From Campanula takesimana (taxonomy: Eukaryota; Streptophyta; Magnoliopsida; Asterales; Campanulaceae): a stretch of DNA of 64,000 bases. Positions 1 to 11,311 of this stretch are shown piece by piece. The stretch lies in NCBI GenBank assembly GCA_026119855.1, contig JAOWBW010000191.1:124001-188000 (forward strand), read 5' to 3'. Made by a program: the position numbers and the translations under genes. Below the pieces are notes generated by a model. It was not told the DNA's origin, did not search any database, and saw only the letters and a program-made list of their open reading frames with translations. The stretch's first letter is position 1. Each line of letters opens with the position of its first letter.

Positions 1-1076
1 TTGATGTGTGTTGGATTGGTTCATCTTTGTGATGTGTTTGGCTTGATTCCCTACTTTGGAATCATTGCCGCTGGTTGTTGTTTAAGCAAGTATTCATTAC
101 TATGCTCGTTTGGAAGTCCAGCTGGTACTTGTTGTTGGTGTCGGGACAGTGGTAGGGATTACATCATTGTAAGGCTTCTATCATTGGTTTCCCATTGTTT
201 ATGATATTGGGCAGTGGTAGGGATTACAATGGCACACGAGCCAAGTTCATTGTAAGGCTTCTATCATTGGTTTCCCATTTTTAACCCCCCTTCCTTAGGC
301 CAAAGGTTGGGCACTTTGGGTTATGACTTGGTGTCATTTTCCCCCTCTTGTTGTTGTTGTTTGGTTCATGAACCGGTTTCATCCCTTTGGTGCTGCTCAG
401 TTGATACCTCTCAGATGGTTATATGTTTGTTTCGAGAACCTTGGCTCAGTATCCACGTATGAGTGTTTATTTCCGCCTTATGTGTGGTATGATGAGTTGG
501 TCGTTATTTCCAACTGGTATGGGACGGTTGGCGATATAGAGCCTCTCATGTTATGTGCTATGTGGATGTTTATTGACATTGTTCAATTCCGAGTATCATT
601 TTAGCATGTAATGTAGTTGCATTTTAGTAGCTTACTGAGATTCATTCTCACCCTTATTTGTTTACTGTTTTAGATAAAGGAGAGCTCAGGGGATAGGTCA
701 CTTCAAGGGAGGACGTCGAGGAAGTGATTTGGGTAAGACATTTTGGGAAAGTAAGTTTGGTATGTAAAGGCTACATTAAGTAAATGTATAACCTTTTGGG
801 TAGTGTACCCGTGACTTCATCTTGTATCACATATTTTTGGAACATGTTGGTGAGTTGTAAATTTATAAGTAAAGTGTGTAAGCCTTATGGCTAAGTACTT
901 TGGATTGTGAAAGTTTGTTTGTGTGGAATTGTAATCAAGTTTCAAGTAAATGTGTTTGGTTATATGAAACTTTTATGAAAGTACATTTCGAAAAATTTTC
1001 CTAAAATGTTTTATGACGTCTTCCGTGCGTGTTCCGAGCGTGGGGCCAAGTAGGACCACCGGTACGGGGCGCGACA
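1..1076 (+). repeat. 5' LTR of element A (3' half only)
   Basis: Base 1 aligns with 15814 of the 3' LTR and similarity continues to the LTR terminus GCGCGACA at 1076. By eye the two copies differ at only a small number of bases plus short indels. The first about 1083 bp of the LTR lie outside the window. Confidence 0.93.
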
Positions 1077-1078
1077 GT

Positions 1079-1090
1079 TGGTATCAGAGC
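1079..1090 (+). promoter_or_regulatory. Primer-binding site of element A
   Basis: TGGTATCAGAGC, complementary to the 3' end of plant initiator tRNA-Met, begins two bases after the LTR end. It primes minus-strand cDNA synthesis. Confidence 0.93.
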
Positions 1091-1186
1091 TAGGTTGTAG
1101 ATGGTCTAGAATGACTAAGTGACCTAGGAGGGTAGTTGTGTATAGAGTGAGTAATATTGAGTGTCTTATGCAGGTATTAATTAAAA

Positions 1187-2258
1187 ATGGTTGAGAATGA
1201 AGGAGATCAGGCTGATTCTTCAGGGCAAGGGGATGCCAGAGAAGAGACTCGAATCATGTTTCAAGGGATGTTCGAGGCAGCTATGAAAACTTTAAATGAT
1301 CAGAGGCAAGGAGGAGAACAAGCACCTCCGAGATATGGGTTAGAACAGTTCCTGAAGATGAAACCCATGGGTTATGAAGGAGAACCAGAGGTAATAAAGG
1401 TCGAGAGGTGGATAGAGTCGATGGAGAAAATATTTGATGTCTTGAGATGTAAAGATGAAGAACAAGTCAGGTTTGCTACCTATAAACTGAGTGGAGCTGC
1501 TGAGCACTGGTGGAGAGATTTGAAAGCAAATTGGGATGAGATCATGTAGCCTATACTTGGAAAATTTCTGAGGAAGTTCAAGGAACATTTCATTCCTCGG
1601 TAGATCAAGACAAGAAGGAAATGGAGTTTCTTAATTTGGAGCAGAATACTATGTCTGTGGCTCAGTATACATCCAAATTTACGGAGTTATCCAGGTATTG
1701 CACTCACTTGGTGGAAACTGAGGAAAGGAAAGCAACTAGATTTGTAAAGGGTTTGAAAACTGTGATTCGAAGTCAACTAGTATCCCACAAATTGCAAGAT
1801 TTTCAAGATGCTGTTGATAGAGCATATCAGGTAGAGCATGATATAGAAGAACATAAGAGGAAAATTGAATTGGCAGGTACAGGAAGGCAGGGAAGACCTC
1901 AACCACCGCTTAGTGATAGTCGAGGAGGTCAGGGAACACCATCACAATTTAGAGGGCAACCGCAAAGGACAACCAATTATCAGAAATCAAGGTAATGTCC
2001 CGGGAAATCAAGGTAGAAGAATATGTAATTACTGTTTGAAGGAAGGGCACACTGAAGAGCGGTGTTGGAAAAAGCAAGGAAAGTGTATGAATTGTGGTCA
2101 GCTTGGCCATTTTCATAAGGATTGTCCAAGAGCAAGGATGGTACCATATGGGAGTGGAGCAGGATCGTCTCAGGGTCAGGAAAAGGGATGCCTCAGGGAA
2201 GCCTAAATTGCAAGGTCGTGTTTTTGCTATCAACCAACAACAGGCTTCAAATTCTTCT
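1187..2258 (+). pseudogene. gag of element A, broken
   Basis: Capsid/nucleocapsid polyprotein segment. The start MVENEGDQ matches the gag start of element C (56154). The Retrotrans_gag-like domain (AAEHWWR) is interrupted by a frameshift that gives a TAG at 1547-1549. The frame resumes around 1621 and shifts again near 1990. Two zinc knuckles of the CX2CX4HX4C type follow at about 2027-2068 and 2087-2130. The reading is cut at 2258 by insertion of element B; the continuation is at 11312. Compared with C, at least three lesions precede the insertion, so no functional Gag is expected. Confidence 0.88.
2254..2258. repeat. Target-site duplication of element B, left copy
   Basis: CTTCT lies directly before the B LTR and is repeated at 11307-11311. 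Element C has the unsplit homologous site near 57215, which confirms a clean insertion. Confidence 0.92.
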
Positions 2259-4770
2259 TGACACGCCCCCAGGTCCCTGGATCCCCTAATAGAACCTCGA
2301 ACCTGGATGGAGTGCCTAACGGGAAACAAGAAACTTAACAAGAAACTTAATGACATTTGATTAACAAATTGACATGATATATATATTCTAGAGTAAGGAG
2401 CTATACTAGCTCACAACACAAATTCTAGACAAGAAAATTCAAAACCAAACTTAATACATACACAGCGGAAACATGCCTAGCACATAAGCTGGCATTAAGA
2501 GTACTATACCAGATGTCTAGTGACAACAAGAACTGTCTACCCCAAAATAAGGAGTTACAAAACCCATACATCGTCCTCACCAAGTGTAAAAGGACACAAG
2601 CCCCAAAATAATCACGACCTGCGAAGCAAGCTCCCAACTATGTCGAGCCTCACTGCGCACTATCCTTCTTTTCCTGGGGGGGGGGGGAGCAAATAAAGGG
2701 TGAGATAAATCTCAGTAAGCTATTAGATGCAACTACATGACATGCTATCATGCAATTCAAGTAGATACTCAAGTAATCATATATTAAGTATCATCAAGTA
2801 ACAAGTATATGAGAGGATAATCCACTCATCCAGTAGCACATAAGCTAAACAAGCAATTTATAAGGATATTGCTTCCTTCCTTATTCCTCCCAAGAATACA
2901 ATTGTTGTCGAAGCTTGTATTACTTTGACATCACGATCAATAACAGGAACTGATTATTCAGTATATATCAGAAGACCCGGTAACCAGTGTCATTCTCAAT
3001 ATCAGTACTCATGATTATTCATGAGTGTTCGGGACGGGAATTTAGCATTCACTTAAGTCAGGCTTATTGCTCCAACTAAGGAAGCTATGCCCTTACTATG
3101 GCCGGTAGTAAGGGGTCGGGCGGAAATACATAGGGACCCGATTGTCACTTAAACCCCAGCTCTCGCGACAAGCGTGAACCTATACATTTTCGAACAAGCA
3201 AGGAGAACCAGCTGGACTCACACAAGAAAGTACAAGTAGATATTTACTTGAACAACGGGAGAAGAACTAATCCAAATGTAGTGGACTAGCTCAACAAGGA
3301 ACATGCTTCAAGTAATCAAGAAGTCACCTTGTATCAAGCAAATGTATGCAATGTTTGCATATACACAACAAGAACATGTCTCATACACGTTAGTGCTTGT
3401 TCATAGCACTTTCAAGTTCACTACCATACACATGTATTGGTGTCAAGTCAAGTACAAGATTTTATGATCTTATATTCAAGTCTTAATCCATTTCTATGGA
3501 TGTTCAAGTCATGTACAAGCTTTTAATGTCTTATACTTCAAGTTATAACTTCCAATATTTGGACATTCAAACAAGTATAAGAGTTATACATTTACTCTTA
3601 CCAAATCCCAATCCTATTCTTAGGATGTTCAAATCTAAGACCTTATGCTAATGCCTCTAAGGTGCACAATTATTGGATTCACAACAAGTATAACACATTA
3701 GTGCTTGTTCATAGCACTTTCAAGACATAAAGAAGAGATACTACTCTTATACTTATGTTCTCATTTTAATTCAATGAGTATACATGTTTAGGACCAAGTC
3801 TGATGCCCCTAAAGTATCACAACACTTGCTAGGACATCTTATATTAAGGTTATATACCTTAACTAGGGTTACTTCTAACTTTATACAAACTTTAAACAAA
3901 ATCTTTGTTTTCCAGACAACTCTGGCGGTCGCCCACAATGGACTGTGCGGCCGCACACAAGCATCTCAATTTCTTTGAAAATTCCTTCAGAAAGATGTGC
4001 GGTCGCACACTCAATTTTGTGCGGTCGCACAATGTGCTAAAATGCGAAAATTCCCATTTCTTTCCCAGGTTGAACTATTTCCGTCCCAAAACATAGGAGT
4101 AACATTTACTACCAATTTCACAACCTACAAAAGGCATAACATTATTTAAACTCATATTTCCAAGTCCCTTTTCATCATTTCATACAGAGGATTTTACTCC
4201 CTTTGTCCCAAATTTACAAGTACCACAAAAATCACCCCAAACACAAAATTAACAATCACAAGTATCGAGAATAACATTTATGCATGTTATTACAAGTAAG
4301 GGGGAGCTAATAACTTACCTAGTCAAAATTCAAGTTGACCCAAACTTATTTCTGTTCGGCCTGGAACGCTCTATTCAACGCCACGAATATTAATCCGGGA
4401 TCGGAATCAAGAACGGAGGGATAATTAAACTCGAGGAGTCGAGAATAGGGTAAAAACCTAACCCTAACTTTGAAACAGAGAAAGAACGAGAAGAATTTGG
4501 GTGAAATGCCTTTCTCAGGCAAACCCAAAACTTGATATACATTCAAGTTTCCAACAATTGCACCTAGGCCCCTCAAGTTTCACTTTTAACAAAAAGACCC
4601 CTAAAGTCCAATTTTCACAAATGACCCAAAAGTCAAAACTAAACATTTAACCACCTTAATATTCTAAAGCAGTTAAAACTTTAACCCAAGTAAAACTAAC
4701 ACATAATATGCAAGTTCAAGTATTTAACAAGTATGTCAAATATTTAACAGGAAATTCGATGGGTGTTACA
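2259..4770 (-). repeat. 3' LTR of element B
   Basis: Almost identical to 8800-11306. It contains a G homopolymer run near 2680 and a four-palindrome cassette at 3926-4027. Its left edge abuts TSD CTTCT and its right edge abuts the polypurine tract. Confidence 0.94.
3926..4027. promoter_or_regulatory. Four-palindrome GC box array (element B 3' LTR)
   Basis: Palindrome cores CGGYCG at 3926, 3948, 4000 and 4022, each inside a TGTGCGGYCGCACA-like box; the first is a hybrid ending CGCCCA. Core-to-core spacing is 22, 52 and 22 bp. The same array is at 10466-10567. Function is unknown; see findings. Confidence 0.75.
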
Positions 4771-4784
4771 TCCTCCCCACCTTA
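4771..4784 (-). other. Polypurine tract of element B
   Basis: Read on the - strand, AAGGTGGGGAGGA lies immediately before the 3' LTR start TGTAACACCC. It is the plus-strand priming site. Confidence 0.88.
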
Positions 4785-4806
4785 AAGAAAATTCGCCCAC
4801 GAATTT

Positions 4807-7529
4807 TTACTTACCAAGATTTTCAAATAGGCTCGGGTATTTATCTCGCATCTCTTTCTCGGTTTCCCAAGTAGCCTCTTCAATTTCATGATTTCTCAAA
4901 AGGACCTTCACAATAGAAATCCTTTTGGTACGCAATACTTGCTCTTACCAGTCAAGAATTTCAACAGGCTGTGCCTCATAAGACAAATCAGGCTGAAATG
5001 GAATAGCCTCATACTCAAGAACATGTGATTCATCTGCCATATACTTGCGAAGCATAGATACATGGAACACGTTATGAATACCAGATAAAGAAGGAGGTAA
5101 AGCCACTCTATAAGCCAACTTCCCAACTCTTTCAAGAATCTCAAATGGACCGATATAACGAGGAGATAACTTTCCTTTCTTCCCAAATCTCTTTATACCT
5201 CTACGAGGAGAGACCTTCAAGAATACAAAGTCACCTACCTGGAATTCAAGATCCCTTCTACGATGATCTGCATAACTCTTTTGTCTACTCTGAGCTGTGC
5301 GCAATCTATCTCGAATGAGTTTCACACTTTCAACTGACTGTTGAACCATTTCAGGACCCAAGAGTCTAGCTTCTCCCACTTCATCCCAGCATATAGGAGA
5401 TCTACATTTTCTGCCATAAAGAGCCTCATAAGGAGCCATTTCAATGCTAGACTGAAAACTGTTATTATAAGCAAACTCAGCCAAAGGAAGATGAGTATCC
5501 CAACTGCCTTTGAAATCAATAACACAAGCACGTAACATATCCTCAAGAATCTGTATAAGTCTCTCAGATTGCCCATCAGATTGAGGATGAAAAGCAGTAC
5601 TGAAATTCAATTTAGTACCCATAGCACCCTGAAGAGACTGCCAGAATCGAGAAGTAAAACGAGGATCTCTGTCAGATACAATACTCACAGGAACTCCATG
5701 CAGTCGGACAATCTCCTGAACATATAAAGATGCCAACTGAGACAATGAATATCCCATGGAAACAGACAAGAAGTGAGCTGATTTAGTCAACCTGTCCACA
5801 ATAACCCATACAGCATCATGGCCTCGTCTGGTACGTGGCAAACCAGTCACAAAATCCATAGTAATATGCTCCCATTTCCACTCTGGAATTTCCAATGGTT
5901 GCAACAAACCTGCTGGACGTTGATGTTCCACTTTTACTTGTTGACAAGTCAAACATTTGGATACATACTCAGCAATTTCTCTTTTCATATTGTTCCACCA
6001 AAAATGTTTCTTCAAGTCTTGGTACATTTTAGTACTTCCAAGATGAATAGTATACTTGGCTTTGTGAGCCTCTTCAAGAACTTTCTTCTTTATCTCAGGA
6101 TCAACTGGAATACAAACTCGACCTCGGAAGGTAAGAATTCCATCACTATTAAAAGAAAAATCTGGTTGCTTTCCTTCATTCATTCCACTAATGATTTTCT
6201 GCAATTCAGAATCAGTTACCTGAGCTTCTTTGATCTGTTGGAGTAAATCTGAAGTAGCTTTTATATTAGCAATGATAATTCCATGATTTGATTCACAAGG
6301 ATTCCAATCACACAAGTCTTCAAACATCTTCCATTCACGAATCATCAAGCAAGAAATATAAGTTTTTCTGCTCAGTGCATCTGCCACAACATTTGCTTTT
6401 CCTGGATGATAAAGGATAGTACAATCATGATCCTTCAATTTCTCCATCCATCTACGTTGCCTCATGTTAAGCTCTTTTTGAGAAAACAAGTACTTCAAGC
6501 TCTTATGATCAGTAAAGACTTCAAATTTAGTTCCATACAAGTAATGCCTCCATTTATGTAAAGCAAAAATAATCGCAGCCAACTCTAAATCATGAGTAGG
6601 ATAATTCTTTTCATAAGGAGATAATTTTCGAGAAGCATAAGCTATTACCTTGCCATCTTGCATTAGAACACAACCCAATCCTTCTTTAGAAGCATCAGTA
6701 TAAACCATGAAATGCTCAGAACCATTAGGCAAAGCCAAGACTGGAGCTGTAGTCAAACGCCTTTTCAACTCCTGAAAACTTGCTTCACATTTGTCATTCC
6801 ACTCAAAAGAAATAGCTTTTCGGGTCATATTAGTCAATGGAGTAGCAATCTTGGAGAATCCCTCAATGAACCTCCGATAATAACTAGCCAAGCCCAAGAA
6901 ACTACGGATTTCAGTCACTGTAGTTGGCCTCTTCCAGTTTACAACTGCTTCAACTTTGGAAGGATCTACTGCAATACCAGTAGCAGACACAACATGCCCC
7001 AGAATGAAACCTCTTCTAACCAGAAAGCACATTTGCTGAATTTTGCAAATAATTGTTTCTCACGAAGAACTTGTAATACTACTCTGAGATGTTGTTCATG
7101 CTCAGCCCGTGACTTAGAATACACAAGAATATCATCAATGAATACCACCACAAAGCAATCAAGATATGGCTTGAATATACGGTTCATCAAATCCATAAAT
7201 ACAGCTGGAGCATTTGTCAAACCAAATGGCATAACAATAAACTCATAATGCCCATACCTGGTACGGAAAGCTGTCTTTGGTATATCCTCAGATCTGATTT
7301 TCAACTGATGATAACCACTTCTCAAGTCAAGCTTCGAATACACTACTGAACCCTGAAGCTGATCAAACAAGTCATCAATATGAGGTAACGGATATTTATT
7401 CTTGATAGTTACCTGATTAAGATCTCTGTAATCAATACACAATCGCAGAGTCCCATCTTTCTTTCTAACAAATAACACTGGTGCACCCCACGGTGATACA
7501 CTAGGTCTGATGAAACCCCTTTCAAGCAA
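4807..7529 (-). pseudogene. pol of element B (RT, RNase H, integrase, chromodomain-like tail)
   Basis: Reverse transcriptase with LRLCIDYRDLNQ and catalytic FIDDILVYS, then RNase H (VYTDASKEGLGCV), then integrase with an HHCC zinc region (CLTCQQ), DDE motifs (MDFVTGLP, SDRDPRF, QILEDML) and a GPF/YE-type C terminus. A chromodomain-like end (EEATWE..YPSLF) follows an in-frame TAA at 4945-4947 and closes at 4807. A one-base deletion near 7022 separates RT (6966-7529) from the rest. An extra A in a short homopolymer near 7545 separates RT from gag. The remaining 695-codon stretch is open. The lesions look few and recent, consistent with the young LTRs. Confidence 0.92.
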
Positions 7530-7533
7530 TTCC

Positions 7534-8660
7534 TCAAGCTGTGTTTTTCAACTCTCTTAACTCAGCTGGAGCCATTCTATAAGGTGCTTTAGAGATTGGT
7601 GCTGTACCTGGTAATAACTCAATACAGAACTCAAGCTCTCGATCAGGTGGTATGCTATACTCAGAAGAGAACACATCTGAAAATTCAGACACAACAGGAA
7701 TATCTTCCATCTTGGGAACAGATAAACTCTGATCAAGCACACATGCGAGATACCCGGCACAACCACGAGATAAAAGTTTTCTAGCAAAGTGCCCCGCTTC
7801 ACCACACACTATACACTTTCCTTGCTTTAGCCAACACTTGTCTTCAGAATGGCCTTCTTTTGAACAATAGCCACATACTCTCCTGGGACCTTGGACTGTT
7901 GTCCTCGAACCAGTTGATACACTGCCTTTACTTTCAGTTGGCTGTCGGAATCGACGATCTTGGCGGCCAGATTTTCCACCTTTAGAACCAGATCCCTGAG
8001 CCTTTCCTGATACACGACCAGTCATGGTTGTTCCCAACTTCACCTTGTGTTCTTCGATATCATTTTCAATGGTATAAGCCTTCTCCACTGCTTGCTGATA
8101 GCTAGTGAGTTGTAAAGAAAGAAGTTGCTTCCTATACTCAGTCCTTAACCCTTTAACAAACCTCTGTGCCTTCTTAGTTTCATTTGGAACTAAGTGATCA
8201 CAATACCTCGCCAATTCTGTGAACTTGGTTGAGTACTGCCCCACGGTCAGACTTCCCTGCTCCAGATTAAGAAATTCCATTTCCTTTCTGTCTTGGACTA
8301 CTGTTGGAATAAACTGTGACTTAAAAGTTTTAAGAAAATTCTCCCATGTCTGAGGTACACCTTCCAGTTCCCAACTCTTACTCAACACTTGCCACCAATG
8401 TTCAGCGGCTTTCTCAAGTTTAAAGGTTGCAAAGGTACCTTATCACCACCCGCACATCTCAAGGCTGTAAAGATCTTCTCAATGCTTTCAATCCACTCCT
8501 CTGCCTTCTTAGCATCAAATTCCCCATCAAAACTACGAGGTTTCAGCTTCAAGAACCTTGTAAGGCGATTAGGATAATCCCAGTCAACATTATCAACCAA
8601 TTCTTCTTGAGGAGTTATAGATCTCAGCTGATTACTGCCACTAGTACCTTCAGAACTCAT
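7534..8660 (-). pseudogene. gag of element B fused to post-protease segment
   Basis: I start it at the ATG at 8658-8660 (MSSEGTSG) because the upstream in-frame ATG at 8702 reads leader sequence. The capsid domain is interrupted by a small indel near 8435, around the AAEHWW motif. The first zinc knuckle (CGYCSKEGHSEDKC) is intact. The second stops at CIVCGEAGHFA and runs straight into RKLLSRGCAGYLA, which in element C lies after the protease. About 190 residues, including DPGSSHSYV, are missing without loss of frame. The ORF then continues to the linker before RT. Confidence 0.9.
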
Positions 8661-8784
8661 TGTACCTGTAGGTAAACACTCAGCGTTATTATAACACCCC
8701 AAGACTCACCCATACCTAGGCCATAGACCCTATCCAGACTTAGAGCAAACCAAGGTAGCTAAACAGGGTAGCTAAACCAAGGTA

Positions 8785-8796
8785 GCTCTGATACCA
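8785..8796 (-). promoter_or_regulatory. Primer-binding site of element B
   Basis: GCTCTGATACCA on + is the reverse complement of TGGTATCAGAGC, three bases from the 5' LTR edge at 8800. Confidence 0.93.
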
Positions 8797-8799
8797 ACC

Positions 8800-11306
8800 T
8801 GACACGCCCCCAGGTCCCGGGATCCCTAATAGAACCTCGAACCTGGATGGAGTGCCTAACGGGAAACAAGAAACTTAACAAGAAACTTAATGACATTTGA
8901 TTAACAAATTGACATGATATATATATTCTAGAGTAAGGAGCTATACTAGCTCACAACACAAATTCTAGACAAGAAAATTCAAAACCAAACTTAATACATA
9001 CACAGCGGAAACATGCCTAGCACATAAGCTGGCATTAAGAGTACTATACCAGATGTCTAGTGACAACAAGAACTGTCTACCCCAAAATAAGGAGTTACAA
9101 AACCCATACATCGTCCTCACCAAGTGTAAAAGGACACAAGCCCCAAAATAATCACGACCTGCGAAGCAAGCTCCCAACTATGTCGAGCCTCACTGCGCAC
9201 TATCCTTCTTTTCTTGGGGGGGGGGGAGCAAATAAAGGGTGAGATAAATCTCAGTAAGCTATTAGATGCAACTACATGACATGATATCATGCAATTCAAG
9301 TAGATACTCAAGTAATCATATATTAAGTATCATCAAGTAACAAGTATATGAGAGGATAATCCACTCATCCAGTAGCACATAAGCTAAACAAGCAATTTAT
9401 AAGGATATTGCTTCCTTCCTTATTCCTCCCAAGAATACCATTGTTGTCGAAGCTTGTATTACTTTGACATCACGATCAATAACAGGAACTGATTATTCAG
9501 TATATATCAGAAGACCCGGTAACCAGTGTCATTCTCAATATCAGTACTCATGATTATTCATGAGGTGTTCGGGACGGGAAATTTAGCATTCACTTAAGTC
9601 AGGCTTATTGCTCCAACTAAGGAAGCTATGCCCTTACTATGGCCGGTAGTAAGGGGTCGGGCGGAAATACATAGGGACCCGATTGTCACTTAAACCCCAG
9701 CTCTCGCGACAAGCGTGAACCTATACATTTTCGAACAAGCAAGGAGAACCAGCTGGACTCACACAAGAAAGTACAAGTAGATATTTACTTGAACAACGGG
9801 AGAAGAACTAATCCAAATGTAGTGGACTAGCTCAACAAGGAACATGCTTCAAGTAATCAAGAAGTCACCTTGTATCAAGCAAATGTATGCAATGTTTGCA
9901 TATACACAACAAGAACATGTCTCATACACGTTAGTGCTTGTTCATAGCACTTTCAAGTTCACTACCATACACATGTATTGGTGTCAAGTCAAGTACAAGA
10001 TTTTATGATCTTATATTCAAGTCTTAATCCATTTCTATGGATGTTCAAGTCATGTACAAGCTTTTAATGTCTTATACTTCAAGTTATAACTTCCAATCTT
10101 TGGACATTCAAACAAGTATAAGAGTTATACATTTACTCTTACCAAATCCCAATCCTATTCTTAGGATGTTCAAATCTAAGACCTTATGCTAATGCCTCTA
10201 AGGTGCACAATTATTGGATTCACAACAAGTATAACACATTAGTGCTTGTTCATAGCACTTTCAAGACATAAAGAAGAGATACTACTCTTATACTTATGTT
10301 CTCATTTTAATTCAATGAGTATACATGTTTAGGACCAAGTCTGATGCCCCTAAAGTATCACAACACTTGCTAGGACATCTTATATTAAGGTTATATACCT
10401 TAACTAGGGTTACTTCTAACTTTATACAAACTTTAAACAAAATCTTTGTTTTCCAGACAACTGTGCGGTCGCCCACAATGGACTGTGCGGCCGCACACAA
10501 GCATCTCAATTTCTTTGAAAATTCCTTCAGAAAGATGTGCGGTCGCACACTCAATTTTGTGCGGTCGCACAATGTGCTAAAATGCGAAAATTCCCATTTC
10601 TTTCCCAGGTTGAACTATTTCCGTCCCAAAACATAGGAGTAACATTTACTACCAATTTCACAACCTACAAAAGGCATAACATTATTTAAACTCATATTTC
10701 CAAGTCCCTTTTCATCATTTCATACAGAGGATTTTACTCCCTTTGTCCCAAATTACAAGTACCACAAAAATCACCCCAAACACAAAATTAACAATCACAA
10801 GTATCGAGAATAACATTTATGCATGTTATTACAAGTAAGGGGGAGCTAATAACTTACCTAGTCAAAATTCAAGTGACCCAAACTTATTTCTGTTCGGCCT
10901 GGAACGCTCTATTCAACGCCACGAATATTAATCCGGGATCGGAATCAAGAACGGAGGGATAATTAAACTCGAGGAGTCGAGAATAGGGTAAAAACCTAAC
11001 CCTAACTTTGAAACAGAGAAAGAACGAGAAGAATTTGGGTGAAATGCCTTTCTCAGGTAACCCAAACTTGATATACATTCAAGTTTCCAACAATTGCACC
11101 TAGGCCCCTCAAGTTTCACTTTTAACAAAAAGACCCCTAAAGTCCAATTTTCACAAATGACCCAAAAGTCAAAACTAAACATTTAACCACCTTAATATTC
11201 TAAAGCAGTTAAAACTTTAACCCAAGTAAAACTAACACATAATATGCAAGTTCAAGGTTTTAACAAGTATGTCAAATATTTAACAGGAAATTCGATGGGT
11301 GTTACA
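8800..11306 (-). repeat. 5' LTR of element B
   Basis: Pairs with 2259-4770. The right edge TGTTACA is followed by TSD CTTCT. It carries the second copy of the palindrome array. Confidence 0.94.
10466..10567. promoter_or_regulatory. Four-palindrome GC box array (element B 5' LTR)
   Basis: Cores at 10466, 10488, 10540 and 10562; spacing 22, 52 and 22 bp. In this copy the first box is TGTGCGGTCGCCCA, where the other LTR has a base change. Confidence 0.75.
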
Positions 11307-11311
11307 CTTCT
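11307..11311. repeat. Target-site duplication of element B, right copy
   Basis: CTTCT, matching 2254-2258; element A coding sequence resumes directly after it. Confidence 0.92.

Larger units (their letters stand above)
2259..11306 (-). mobile_element. Gypsy chromovirus B, protease-less, nested in A
   Basis: Complete LTR retrotransposon on the - strand inserted in the gag/protease region of A. LTRs are 2259-4770 and 8800-11306 (2512 and 2507 bp). They end TGTAACACCC...GTGTCA when read in the element's direction and differ at about 15-20 positions by eye, so this is a recent insertion. The internal part is only about 4.0 kb. Gag and Pol are Tekay/Del-like, but the protease and the end of the second zinc knuckle are deleted in frame. 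Three single-base frameshifts and one nonsense codon also affect gag-pol. It is younger than A, whose LTRs look more diverged. Confidence 0.94.

Noticed and set aside
323..604. Small ORFs in A and C LTRs (also 16121-16423, 55302-55574, 62018-62290)
   Set aside because: They repeat because the LTRs repeat. There is no domain, and translations are Cys/Trp/Phe-rich readings of non-coding LTR sequence.
2676..2690. G homopolymer as a G-quadruplex signal
   Set aside because: A single run in both B LTRs whose length differs by about two bases; more likely slippage than function.
5818..6246. Plus-strand ORF over element B pol
   Set aside because: Antisense shadow of integrase and RNase H coding.
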